From the NCBI GenBank assembly GCA_025997715.1, contig BNUY01000098.1:1-11679 (forward strand): a stretch of 11,679 bases of DNA, read 5' to 3'. Each line of letters begins with the position of its first letter. Positions within the stretch are counted from its first letter, which is position 1. Origin of the DNA: Spirochaetia bacterium (GTDB lineage: Bacteria; Spirochaetota; Spirochaetia; Treponematales; Breznakiellaceae). The translations under genes and the position numbers were made by a program. Shown piece by piece: positions 4,831-11,382 of this stretch. The notes under the pieces were generated by a model. That model was given only the letters and a program-made list of their open reading frames with translations. It did not search any database and was not told the origin of the DNA.

Positions 4831-4931
4831 CGCCCTTTAGGGCGTAAAGCTGGGGGTGTGGGGGATATGTTCCCCCACGTGCGCAAAGATTTCAAAGAGA
4901 AATCTTCAATACCTCGCCATTTAGGGCGAGG
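4831..4931. repeat. Cluster of four consecutive hairpins
   Basis: Perfect stems follow one another: CGCCCT/AGGGCG (4831-4844), GTGGGGG/CCCCCAC (4858-4878), AAGATTTC/GAAATCTT (4886-4906) and CCTCGCC/GGCGAGG (4912-4931). The first and last share CGCC-TTTAGGGCG. The arrangement resembles subterminal palindromes of IS200/IS605-type elements or a structured RNA. There is no TnpA or TnpB nearby. For leftward transcription from the AAA+ gene the hairpins may also act as terminators, though no long T run follows. Confidence 0.6.
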
Positions 4932-4936
4932 ATGCT

Positions 4937-5005
4937 TTATTGCCCTAATAGCTTCCGTGTTTCCTGATCAATGGCCTTGAAATATTTGCCCCGTTTTCCT
5001 CCTTT
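4937..5005 (-). other. In-frame coding-like extension after the AAA+ gene stop
   Basis: After the TGA of the AAA+ gene (5006-5008) the same frame stays open for 22 codons (KGGKRGKYFKAIDQETRKLL then GQ) to TAA 4937-4939. The residues look protein-like rather than random. AAAGGAGG lies directly after the TGA but no ATG/GTG/TTG start follows in that frame. It may be a lost C-terminus, a readthrough extension or chance. Confidence 0.3.
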
Positions 5006-6802
5006 TCATCCCATGGTAAACCCAATATTGCCGGTTATTTTCTTTTCCAGCAATTCCTTATCGCAGAAGGAAACCAGTTCCCCCAATGTGGGGGCTTTAC
5101 CGGAAAGGGCGTTTTCCATAATACATTTCCGGGCAATGTTTTCAATCTGACCGCCGGAGAAATCGAAACTTTTTGCCAGGGTTTCCGCGTCGGTGGACAG
5201 CAGTTCCGGGATCATTGCTTGCCAGATGGAAAGACGGCCGGCGGGGTTCGGTTTGTCAAACTCGATCTTGAAAAGGAAACGCCGTTCAAAGGCCTTATCC
5301 AGGTTTGATACCATGTTGGTGGTGGCGATAAGGATGCCAGTGAAGTTTTCCATTTCCTCAAGGAGGATATTCTGCATGACATTCCACATTTGCTGTACCG
5401 TAGGATTTGCCTGCCCAAGCTGCATCCGTTTGGTGAACAAGGCGTCGGCCTCATTAAAGAGCAGGATAGGCGCCGTTTTACGGCTTTTTACCACGGCCCG
5501 GTACCGGTCAAACTGCTGCTTGATGTTCTTCTCGCTTTCACCCACAAAGGAACCGATAATAGCCGGGACATCAACCTTCATGATATTACGTCCGGTTTTA
5601 CGGGCAAGCTGAAAAGCGGTTTCGGTTTTGCCGGTTCCGGGGCCGCCGGAAAAAAGGCAGGCAAAGCCGGTCCGCATCCCGCTGTCGGCAAGCCGTTTAC
5701 AGACCTTCCGGTAATTGTCTCCCTTGAGCAGCTCCGCAAGTTTGTCAATTTGTTCCGCCTCGGCGGCATTGTAAAACAGGACCCGCTGCTTAATGGTCTT
5801 GTGTCCGGTTAAACCAGTTTCGTCCTGCATCTCCTTCGGCTTTCTTTTTTGCCTAATCACTAATTCACCAATCAGATCTTTTTTTGTTTTTTCGGTAAGG
5901 GCGAAAGTTACACTATACTCGGATGCCGGGTATTCATCTTCATCCACAATAGTCTTTGCGATCAATTTCCGTTTGAGCAATTCATGGGTGTCATCAAGAA
6001 AAGCCCGTGTCATCTTCCTGGCTGCGGAAGCATCATCAGGTATAGATTCCATGGTTCCCCGAAGGATACCATTATTAAAGTAAAGGGCGGACATAAAACA
6101 AAAGTACATAAGCAGGATCATGCTTTCATCGGACAGGCCGTAGGCGGTGAGCTTTTGGCAAAACGGCAGATCGGGATTGAGTTTAATCAGATCCTTTAAC
6201 TCCCCGGCAAGGGCGGCATAACTTATCTCCTCTCCGGTACGCTGATCAAAAAGGGCGCCGGTAATTTCCAGAAATTCGGTAAGCGGGATATTCCGGTGTT
6301 CGACGGGTTTGTAATGCTCCCCCTTGTTAAGAGCCTCCATAAGTTCCATCGGCACCCGGTAAAAAGTGTTTTCATGGAATTTGCAGCTGCAGATAAGTTT
6401 CTTGTCCTCCAGTACCTGAATGTCATCCTGGTATTGAAGAAATTTAAATCTGGTGCAATTGACGCTTCCCGCCATAACTCCGATTGAGATTGAACTGTCA
6501 TCAAAATGATCCAGAAATCCGGCGAGCAGCGCCGCCTGGACCGGGCTGATACCGAATTCTTTTTCGAATGGTCTCAGGTGGGTCTTGATGTTTTCCAGGG
6601 CGTCATCATATATCCCGTTTTCGCGGATACTGTCCGCAACTTTGGAAATATGCCTGAGCAGGTAAATCTTCCTGCTGGTCCCGCCTGCGCGTTTGTTTAC
6701 TTTTAATTTTTCAGGGCTGCGGGCGCCTTCCGGCGGCAGCTCCGCCGGAAGCTCCGGTTCTGTTTGCGTTGAGATGTTCAGATTCTGGGTTAGTTCGGGC
6801 AT
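5006..6802 (-). CDS. AAA+ family ATPase with uncharacterised N-terminal region (598 aa)
   Basis: The C-terminal third is a classic AAA core: Walker A GGPGTGKT (386-393), Walker B ILLFNEAD (446-453), sensor 1 TTN (494-496), arginine-finger region AFERRF (504-509) and sensor-2-like helix FSGGQIENIARK (548-559). In Walker B the usual Asp is Asn (N450), with the catalytic Glu (E451) kept; this FNEAD form occurs in other AAA proteins. Residues 1-380 are not a family I know. They have a Pro/Glu-rich N-terminus, then helical segments with CSC (138-140), possibly winged-helix-like. There is no membrane segment. AAGGAG lies five bases before ATG 6800-6802, about 35 bases downstream of a shared-type promoter. 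It may remodel proteins or nucleic acid complexes; substrate unknown. Confidence 0.9.
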   Translation of the reverse strand: MPELTQNLNISTQTEPELPAELPPEGARSPEKLKVNKRAGGTSRKIYLLRHISKVADSIRENGIYDDALENIKTHLRPFEKEFGISPVQAALLAGFLDHFDDSSISIGVMAGSVNCTRFKFLQYQDDIQVLEDKKLICSCKFHENTFYRVPMELMEALNKGEHYKPVEHRNIPLTEFLEITGALFDQRTGEEISYAALAGELKDLIKLNPDLPFCQKLTAYGLSDESMILLMYFCFMSALYFNNGILRGTMESIPDDASAARKMTRAFLDDTHELLKRKLIAKTIVDEDEYPASEYSVTFALTEKTKKDLIGELVIRQKRKPKEMQDETGLTGHKTIKQRVLFYNAAEAEQIDKLAELLKGDNYRKVCKRLADSGMRTGFACLFSGGPGTGKTETAFQLARKTGRNIMKVDVPAIIGSFVGESEKNIKQQFDRYRAVVKSRKTAPILLFNEADALFTKRMQLGQANPTVQQMWNVMQNILLEEMENFTGILIATTNMVSNLDKAFERRFLFKIEFDKPNPAGRLSIWQAMIPELLSTDAETLAKSFDFSGGQIENIARKCIMENALSGKAPTLGELVSFCDKELLEKKITGNIGFTMG

Positions 6803-6843
6803 GGGGACTCCTTCTTTTATTGGGGTATAGGAAACATGGGATA

Positions 6844-6873
6844 CTTATGGGACATATTTTGGGGATGTCAAGG
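6844..6873 (-). promoter_or_regulatory. Shared promoter-like element A, for the AAA+ ATPase gene
   Basis: Reading left: CCTTGACA, then TGTCCCATAAG. TTGACA (6871-6866), a 16-bp spacer and CATAAG (6849-6844) could be -35 and -10. The same CCTTGAC-N12/13-TGTCC(C/T)ATA block precedes three other transcription units in this window. It lies 42 bp upstream of the AAA+ start codon. Confidence 0.65.
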
Positions 6874-6902
6874 TCGGGATTTTGAGGGCTGTATGGCGGG
6901 CA

Positions 6903-6950
6903 AAGGTTTAGTTTGTAAACCTTGACTTTTGGTTGGGGATGTCCCATAGG
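6903..6950 (+). promoter_or_regulatory. Shared promoter-like element B with an inverted repeat at the -35
   Basis: TTGACT (6922-6927), a 17-bp spacer and CATAGG (6945-6950) form element B, divergent from element A. A perfect 8-bp inverted repeat, AAGGTTTA-N5-TAAACCTT (6903-6923), ends within the -35 hexamer and is absent from the other three copies, suggesting an extra operator here. The element points toward the DUF4230/DUF697 genes, leaving a leader of about 200 bases. Confidence 0.6.
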
Positions 6951-7062
6951 ATACCTATATCCCCCGGTTATTAATATGCTTCTATGATATAATATTATTC
7001 ATTCTATGAAAGAATTATTGGGTGAAACCCTGGGTGTTGGTTACATAGCAATTTTTCCCCTA

Positions 7063-7090
7063 TTGACTAAAAGAAAACCAGTATTATATA
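7063..7090 (+). promoter_or_regulatory. Second candidate promoter for the DUF4230/DUF697 genes
   Basis: TTGACT (7063-7068), 16 bp, TATATA (7085-7090) lie about 60 bp before the DUF4230-like start. This looks like a standard housekeeping promoter, unlike the shared element upstream. The leader 6951-7150 holds AT-rich sequence and small hairpins (GGGT-GAA-ACCC at about 7020-7030) but no RNA gene I recognise. Confidence 0.45.
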
Positions 7091-7150
7091 GTAAATTTTA
7101 CCGAAGGGCTGGTATACTATTTTTTAATTTTTTCCAAAGGGAGGTTGAGC

Positions 7151-7738
7151 GTGAAGGGTATAAAGACAATCGCCGTTATTGTGTTTATGGCATTGCTTAT
7201 TGGCTTGGTATGGTATGCAGCAAAAAAACCCTTTGTTATAACCAAAAGGGTGGAAACAAATATACATACCGTTGTAAAAGAAGTACTACCCATTTCGGAA
7301 TATGCTTCCCTTGTATATAGTTACAGCTCGGTAATAACCAGACAAATCAATTCTTTTGGCATATTAAATTCAAAAAAAATGCTTTATGTTATGGATGGTA
7401 CTATTAAATTGGGTTTTGATTGCAAAGATATTCTGATTGAAGAACGTAATAAAAATATAATTCTTAAAATGCCGACAATAAGAATTCTCTCCCACGAACA
7501 AGATACCGCCAACGCAAAAGTATATGATGAATCGTATAGCTTGTTTAATGTCCGTTTTAGCGCGATAGAAATGCTTCAAATTCAAACGGACCATAAAGAG
7601 CAAGAGGAAGAAAAAATTAGAAACAATGAGGCGCTTTTTACGCAGGCAAGGGCTTCGGCGGAACAAATGTTTGGCCCTCTATTAGGCAATCTGCCGGGGG
7701 TGAAGGATGTCTATAAGATTGGATTTGAATGGGAGTAA
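7151..7738 (+). CDS. DUF4230-like membrane-anchored protein (195 aa)
   Basis: A single N-terminal membrane segment (residues 4-24, IKTIAVIVFMALLIGLVWYAA) is followed by an extracytoplasmic domain. This matches the DUF4230 pattern as I know it: VLPISEYASLVYSYSSVI, KKMLYVMDGTIKLGFDCKDI, a Lys/Ile-rich strand IILKMPTIRILSHE, then VYDESYSLFN and a C-terminal helix ALFTQARASAEQMFGPLL. The start is GTG 7151, six bases after GGGAGG; an in-frame TTG at 7145 is too close. No catalytic residues are evident, and the function of DUF4230 is unknown to me. It is followed after 12 bp by a DUF697-like membrane gene, so the two probably work at the membrane together. Codon use is more AT-rich than in flanking genes. 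Confidence 0.8.
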   Translation: MKGIKTIAVIVFMALLIGLVWYAAKKPFVITKRVETNIHTVVKEVLPISEYASLVYSYSSVITRQINSFGILNSKKMLYVMDGTIKLGFDCKDILIEERNKNIILKMPTIRILSHEQDTANAKVYDESYSLFNVRFSAIEMLQIQTDHKEQEEEKIRNNEALFTQARASAEQMFGPLLGNLPGVKDVYKIGFEWE

Positions 7739-7750
7739 AGGAGATATGGT

Positions 7751-8695
7751 ATGTCGATAAAAACGAAAAAACCACGATTTATCACCACTCTTTTAGTGAT
7801 TCTTACCGTAATATTGTTTTTAATTATAACTACGGCGATACTGAGTATCGGGGAAAAAGTTTCTTCCTTCAATCCTTGGGCAGGGTATTTATTTTATGCC
7901 CTTGCCGTAGTTCTAATATTTATTTTTATTGTGCTTCCTTTTCTAAAAATACTTGCAGCTCCTGCCTTACCTGACTTCTTGGCAAAAGATGCTGTATCGG
8001 GGAAAAAAGCTATAAAGTTTATTTTGAAAAACGGGAAAAACAGCACCGACAGTGAAATCAAAAAAAAGGCTGCCGAATGGAAACGAGAGTATCGTGCCAA
8101 TCCTGAAAATTCCCCGGATATTGTGAGGGAATATGGTGAACTTGTTGATGAAGCAATAAAAAAGATAATCTCCAAAAAAACCCGGGACACTTTTTTCCTG
8201 ACCGGGGTATCGCAGAAAGGAACTTTTGATTTATTAATATGCATTATGATCAATATTTCGATGATAAACGAAATAGTAAAGGTAAGCGGCAGACCAAATT
8301 TCCGGCAACTACTCGAAATATACTGGGGCATTCTTGTTGGTGCATTCACCGCAATGACTTCTCAAACCGGATTAACCGCCTTAAATAACACCTTGAATAT
8401 CGGAAGTAAAGTTGCTAATGTGTTTACTCAAATTTTCGGAGTTATCCTGAGCTCCCTCGCAAGTGGAGCGGTTAATGCCGGGTATACTGCTCATATTGGG
8501 TATATTGCAAAGGTCTATATTTTATCCGGCGGGAATCAGGAGCGGCTCACAGCGGATAAGGAAAAAATTCGCAAGGAAGCCCAGGAAGACGCTGAAAAAG
8601 TGGAGAAGGAAAATAAAGCGGCGTTGGAGAAATTGCAAAAGGAAAGCAGAATACCGGAACAGAAAAAGTTTGCGGGATTTTTGCATAAAAACTAA
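7751..8695 (+). CDS. DUF697/YcjF-like multi-pass membrane protein (314 aa)
   Basis: Two membrane helices (about 11-33 and 43-68) are followed by a charged cytoplasmic segment (90-145). A C-terminal region of hydrophobic helices (about 157-175, 190-203, 222-245) resembles DUF697, with FFLTGVSQKGTFDLLICIMIN and ISMINEIVKVSGRPN matching the usual GTPase-partner layout. The last 55 residues are a Lys/Glu-rich coiled coil (ADKEKIRKEAQEDAEKVEKE). DUF697 domains often accompany dynamin-like or Era-like GTPases; none is fused or adjacent here. AAAGGAG precedes ATG 7751. Linked to the DUF4230 gene in one operon. The family call is moderate. Confidence 0.7.
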   Translation: MSIKTKKPRFITTLLVILTVILFLIITTAILSIGEKVSSFNPWAGYLFYALAVVLIFIFIVLPFLKILAAPALPDFLAKDAVSGKKAIKFILKNGKNSTDSEIKKKAAEWKREYRANPENSPDIVREYGELVDEAIKKIISKKTRDTFFLTGVSQKGTFDLLICIMINISMINEIVKVSGRPNFRQLLEIYWGILVGAFTAMTSQTGLTALNNTLNIGSKVANVFTQIFGVILSSLASGAVNAGYTAHIGYIAKVYILSGGNQERLTADKEKIRKEAQEDAEKVEKENKAALEKLQKESRIPEQKKFAGFLHKN

Positions 8696-8738
8696 TAGCT
8701 GAAGTAGGCGTGAAGTGTAGAACCGTTGAGCGTTTATG

Positions 8739-8767
8739 TTGACCAAAGGAAAATGGTTATGTATATA
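8739..8767 (+). promoter_or_regulatory. Promoter for the Nudix gene
   Basis: TTGACC (8739-8744), a 17-bp spacer and TATATA (8762-8767) lie 25 bp before the Nudix start codon. It is not of the shared CCTTGAC...TGTCC type, so the Nudix and downstream small gene may be expressed separately from the membrane pair. Confidence 0.6.
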
Positions 8768-8792
8768 GTAAATTCTGAAGGAGGTAAATATT

Positions 8793-9284
8793 GTGCAATT
8801 AAGTGATGTTGAGAAATTTTTTAAGCATCTTAAAAAAAATGTTGACGATCCTTATTACGGCGCGGGAATAGCTCTGTTTTATAAAAGAGACGGAGAAGTT
8901 CTTATAGGGAAGCGAAAAGAACATCCCTTCAAAGGTCAGTGGTCTTTTCCGGGTGGTGGGCTTCATGAAAATGAAACTTATTTGGACTGCGCTTACCGTG
9001 AATTTTGTGAAGAGATGAACTTGCAGCTGGATAATCCGGAACTTCGATTTAATGAAAAATTTAATACCCCCCGTCAAATTGACATTGTCAAATTTGACTT
9101 TCCCATCTTCCATTGGGAAACATTTATTATGGAAACCGATATAAAAACAGTCCCTGAAGGCCCATGGGATGAATTTTCAGAAGTCCTTTTTTCTTCCCCT
9201 GGCGGGATAGGCTTTGCCTTATTTCAAAGGCATTGGGGTGTTATGGAAGCTGTTAAGTGCTATAATCGGTTTTGCTCTAAATGA
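8793..9284 (+). CDS. Nudix hydrolase (163 aa)
   Basis: A complete Nudix box is visible at residues 55-77: G-x5-E-x7-REFCEE-x2-L, with G55, E61, R69, E70, E73 and E74. The usual Gly after EEx is Asn (N76). Nudix enzymes hydrolyse a nucleoside diphosphate linked to another group, using Mg2+ held by the REUxEE glutamates. VLIGKRKEHPFKGQWSFPGG just before the box is typical of nucleotide-pool or NADH/mRNA-cap type members, but the substrate cannot be read from sequence. Strong AAGGAGG lies eight bases before GTG 8793. The C-terminal half (residues 90-163) is aromatic-rich. It has its own promoter and is followed by a small basic protein gene. Confidence 0.9.
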   Translation: MQLSDVEKFFKHLKKNVDDPYYGAGIALFYKRDGEVLIGKRKEHPFKGQWSFPGGGLHENETYLDCAYREFCEEMNLQLDNPELRFNEKFNTPRQIDIVKFDFPIFHWETFIMETDIKTVPEGPWDEFSEVLFSSPGGIGFALFQRHWGVMEAVKCYNRFCSK

Positions 9285-9327
9285 GTTAGGGCGAACCGTA
9301 TGTTTTGGCAAAATGGAGCGTGGATGA

Positions 9328-9501
9328 ATGAAAAAGGCAGGGATTGATCCGAAAAAGGGATCAGAAAAACAAAAGAAATCTGTTACAGCCCTTAATGTAG
9401 TCAAAGAAGTGGGAAAAACACTTGGGAAGGCAGTAATCGAGACCCTTCCGATTACAATTTTTTGGCTGTTTTCCGGAGGTGATGGTGGAGACAAGAAATA
9501 G
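9328..9501 (+). CDS. Small basic protein with a hydrophobic C-terminal helix (57 aa)
   Basis: ATG 9328-9330 gives MKKAGIDPKKGSEKQKKSVT then ALNVVKEVGKTLGKAVIETL and a hydrophobic stretch PITIFWLFSGG before a Gly/Asp/Lys tail and TAG. GGAG lies nine bases upstream. The Lys-rich N-terminus, amphipathic middle helix and short hydrophobic end suggest membrane contact. No family is recognisable, and it is too small to name. It follows the Nudix gene by 43 bp, probably in the same transcript, and is convergent with the transglutaminase-like gene 14 bp away. No terminator hairpin is visible between them. Confidence 0.55.
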   Translation: MKKAGIDPKKGSEKQKKSVTALNVVKEVGKTLGKAVIETLPITIFWLFSGGDGGDKK

Positions 9502-9515
9502 TAATCGCCAGGGCT

Positions 9516-10076
9516 TCACCCCGCCACCCCGAACAATCTCCTTACGCTGTACGCAATATGACTCCCCATTTTAACTTCCAACGGGTCGAATTCCCTGAGC
9601 ATATACGGGTCGTCCCCAAGCAGCGTTTTAGCCGCCCATCGCAGGGCTTTCTTTTCACTGTCAAAACCCCTTGTGATTCTTTCATCCGCCTCGTTGTAAA
9701 ATTCCCTAAGGTCTGAAAAGGTACAATCGGCAAAATAGTATCGGTATCCGATCCCCCTGGCCGTATCAATTGGTATCCTGCAGATGTTAAAGCTGTGCAG
9801 TGTCTGACATGACAACCATTGAGATATCGACCATAAACCATATCCGCATATCCAATAGGATTTATATTGAATTCCGGCGACTGTAAGCTTTTCTGCCAAG
9901 TATTTACAGGCGTCATAGCAAACACCGACAAGCCTTTTCTCCCCGTTTTCTTCCTGAACGGCCAGATCATTTGCCCAATACCATGGAGTAAAAGTCCAGT
10001 CAAACCTATCAAGAAACCTATTCAGAATAGAAACAAGTTTTTTATACTGTTTATTACTCATATCAGGTTCTGCCAT
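9516..10076 (-). CDS. Transglutaminase-like Cys/His/Asp protein (186 aa)
   Basis: The order and context of a papain-fold triad are visible: C53 in GVCYDACKYLAEKLTVAGI, H94 in TLHSFNICRIPID and D117 in YYFADCTF. This pattern (Cys at a helix start, His-Ser/Ala-Phe/Trp-Asn, Tyr-x-x-Asp-x-Thr-Phe) is typical of transglutaminase-like cysteine proteins, which cleave or cross-link peptides. The residue assignment is my inference from motif spacing. AGGAGG lies five bases before ATG 10074-10076; an upstream in-frame start at 10154 would run through the promoter-like element and is rejected. There is no signal peptide, so it is probably cytoplasmic. It has a shared-type promoter and lies downstream of, and co-directional with, the RtcR-derived gene. 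Substrate unknown. Confidence 0.65.
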   Translation of the reverse strand: MAEPDMSNKQYKKLVSILNRFLDRFDWTFTPWYWANDLAVQEENGEKRLVGVCYDACKYLAEKLTVAGIQYKSYWICGYGLWSISQWLSCQTLHSFNICRIPIDTARGIGYRYYFADCTFSDLREFYNEADERITRGFDSEKKALRWAAKTLLGDDPYMLREFDPLEVKMGSHIAYSVRRLFGVAG

Positions 10077-10092
10077 ATATACCTCCTGTATG

Positions 10093-10122
10093 AATATGGG
10101 ACATTTTCTTGAAAAGTCAAGG
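10093..10122 (-). promoter_or_regulatory. Shared promoter-like element C, for the transglutaminase-like gene
   Basis: Reading left: ACCTTGACT, 16-bp spacer containing ATGTCC, then CATATT; -35 at 10120-10115 and -10 at 10098-10093. It spans the end of the upstream RtcR-like gene. The -10 is only about 17 bp from the start codon, so transcription would begin near the ribosome binding site. Such a short leader either weakens the promoter reading or means the element is an operator. Confidence 0.55.
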
Positions 10123-11202
10123 TTCTTCCCGCACCCCCTCCCAATCCAGCCCAAACCGCGCCAGATATTTCTTCAGCCGGTCCGAATCATTGTGGCTTAC
10201 CCGTTTCTTCCGAGATTTGGCAAAGAGCTTACGCCCGGCATCAGCCAGGGATTCACTTTCCCGGCAGACTTCGACCACCGCCTGAACCTGGGCGCAGTCG
10301 AATTCATCACAATCCATAAGTACCTTCTCGACCTTCTCCGGAAGGTACGCCGGCGATGTATCTACCGATGCGCGCCTTGTACTGAAATTATCCTCATCAT
10401 CAGCAGCAACGTTATCCCAATAGGCATTAAGCCGTGCTGTTTCATCCCGGACTATACCGGGGGTAATCTCCTCCCCATTGGCGTTAAAACACATCCGCTT
10501 TATGGACTGGCCCAGGGTACGAAAATTCCCCTTCCAGGGGCTCCCCGGGGATTGGGCAAAGTCAAGGTATAGTTCCAGGGCATCCCGGGAAAATTCCACC
10601 GGCAGCCCGGTTTTCTTTTTATATTCCCCAAGCTCATATTGGATATTGGGCGGGATATCCAGGGGCCGTTCCTTGAGCGGCTGAAGCGTAAAAGTCCATA
10701 AACTGATTTGGGAGAACAGAGATGCAGTAAACTGCCCCCAGGAAACAAGCTCCCCCAGGCTTTTGCCGGAGGCGCAGACCAGATGGAAGGCGCTGTTTAT
10801 TTCCGGGCCATACCCGGTTTGCCGGAACCGGCCGGTTTCCAGTACCCGGAGCAGTATCCTTTGGGCGTATGTTTCAAGGCTGTCGATGTCGTCAAGGAAA
10901 AGCATGCCCTGATCCGCTTCCTGGAGGGCCCGGCAAAAGTCCCCATCGGAGATGGCTCCCTCGTGCAGGATGGCGCAATCCACCTCAACAAAGGGGCCGG
11001 AAAGGATGCCCCGGCGCTTCTTTAAATCGTAGATACGGCGGGCAAGCCGGGTTTTACCCGTACCGGAATCGCCGCCAAGCAGGATCGGGTCTGCGCTGCG
11101 GAGGCAGGTGTCCCTGAGACTGTCCATAAGCCGGTTATACGGCTCATCCCGGGTCTCGATACCCATTTTTAATAGAACATCATCATCCGCTGTTTCTACC
11201 AT
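10117..11202 (-). CDS. RtcR-derived AAA+ protein lacking CARF domain and GAFTGA loop (361 aa)
   Basis: RtcR is the sigma-54 activator of RNA repair (rtcBA) operons. The resemblance here is specific: ISLWTFTLQPLKERPLDIPPN at about 166-186, YLDFAQSPGSPWKGNFRTL at 212-230, and a C-terminal LADAGRKLFAKSRKKRVS plus DRLKKYLARFGLDWEGV (about 319-357). Walker A is GDSGTGKT (44-51) and Walker B LFLDDID (101-107, DD instead of DE). Missing are the N-terminal CARF sensor (only about 20 residues precede the AAA core), the GAFTGA sigma-54 loop (the segment after VEVDCA goes straight to the Walker B helix), and both arginine positions of FRxDLxxR (FTASLFSQ). The start ATG has no clear ribosome binding site. 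Transcription activation of sigma-54 is therefore unlikely; a repressor, scaffold or sigma-70 partner is possible. Confidence 0.8.
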   Translation of the reverse strand: MVETADDDVLLKMGIETRDEPYNRLMDSLRDTCLRSADPILLGGDSGTGKTRLARRIYDLKKRRGILSGPFVEVDCAILHEGAISDGDFCRALQEADQGMLFLDDIDSLETYAQRILLRVLETGRFRQTGYGPEINSAFHLVCASGKSLGELVSWGQFTASLFSQISLWTFTLQPLKERPLDIPPNIQYELGEYKKKTGLPVEFSRDALELYLDFAQSPGSPWKGNFRTLGQSIKRMCFNANGEEITPGIVRDETARLNAYWDNVAADDEDNFSTRRASVDTSPAYLPEKVEKVLMDCDEFDCAQVQAVVEVCRESESLADAGRKLFAKSRKKRVSHNDSDRLKKYLARFGLDWEGVREEP

Positions 11203-11245
11203 ATATACTATTATATATTTTTTATAGATTTTTGGATAGTACCGC

Positions 11246-11310
11246 TTGACAAATATGCAATAAAATATAATATTAGATATATATAAAAATATAGCATATA
11301 CGGTGCTATA
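11246..11310 (+). promoter_or_regulatory. AT-rich divergent control region with a 21-bp dyad
   Basis: Between the RtcR-like and sigma-factor genes, TTGACA (11246-11251), 16 bp, TAATAT (11268-11273) is one possible rightward promoter. A perfect dyad TATAGCA-N7-TGCTATA (11290-11310) ends 19 bp before the -35 of element D. This is a natural operator position for the divergently encoded DNA-binding protein, but the link is inferred. Confidence 0.45.
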
Positions 11311-11327
11311 CCAAATGTAAAACGGAA

Positions 11328-11358
11328 CCTTGACATGGGGCTTTCTATGTCCTATATT
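11328..11358 (+). promoter_or_regulatory. Shared promoter-like element D, for the sigma factor gene
   Basis: CCTTGACA with TTGACA at 11330-11335, a 17-bp spacer ending ATGTCC, and TATATT at 11353-11358. This is the copy closest to a standard sigma-70 promoter. Transcription would start near 11365, just before AGGAGG (11370-11375). Confidence 0.7.
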
Positions 11359-11382
11359 CTTGTTTCCATAGGAGGCTTACGC

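Noticed and set aside
4744..4980. 78-residue plus-strand frame with a hydrophobic start
   Set aside because: It runs through all four hairpins, has no ribosome binding site, and its sequence reflects the palindromes rather than a protein.
5193..6199. Several plus-strand frames of 63-140 residues inside the AAA+ gene
   Set aside because: They are antisense shadows of a gene with clear AAA+ motifs and lack ribosome binding sites.
7006..7320. 104-residue plus-strand frame beginning MKELLGETLGVGYI
   Set aside because: No ribosome binding site, overlaps the better supported DUF4230-like gene in another frame, and its second half is only that gene's shadow.
9516..10154. Longer transglutaminase-like protein starting at 10154
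   Set aside because: The extension lies over the shared promoter-like element and the end of the upstream gene, while AGGAGG directly precedes ATG 10074-10076.
10117..11202. Functional sigma-54 activator (RtcR) call
   Set aside because: The GAFTGA loop, arginine fingers and CARF domain are missing, and no sigma-54 promoter pattern is seen in the window.
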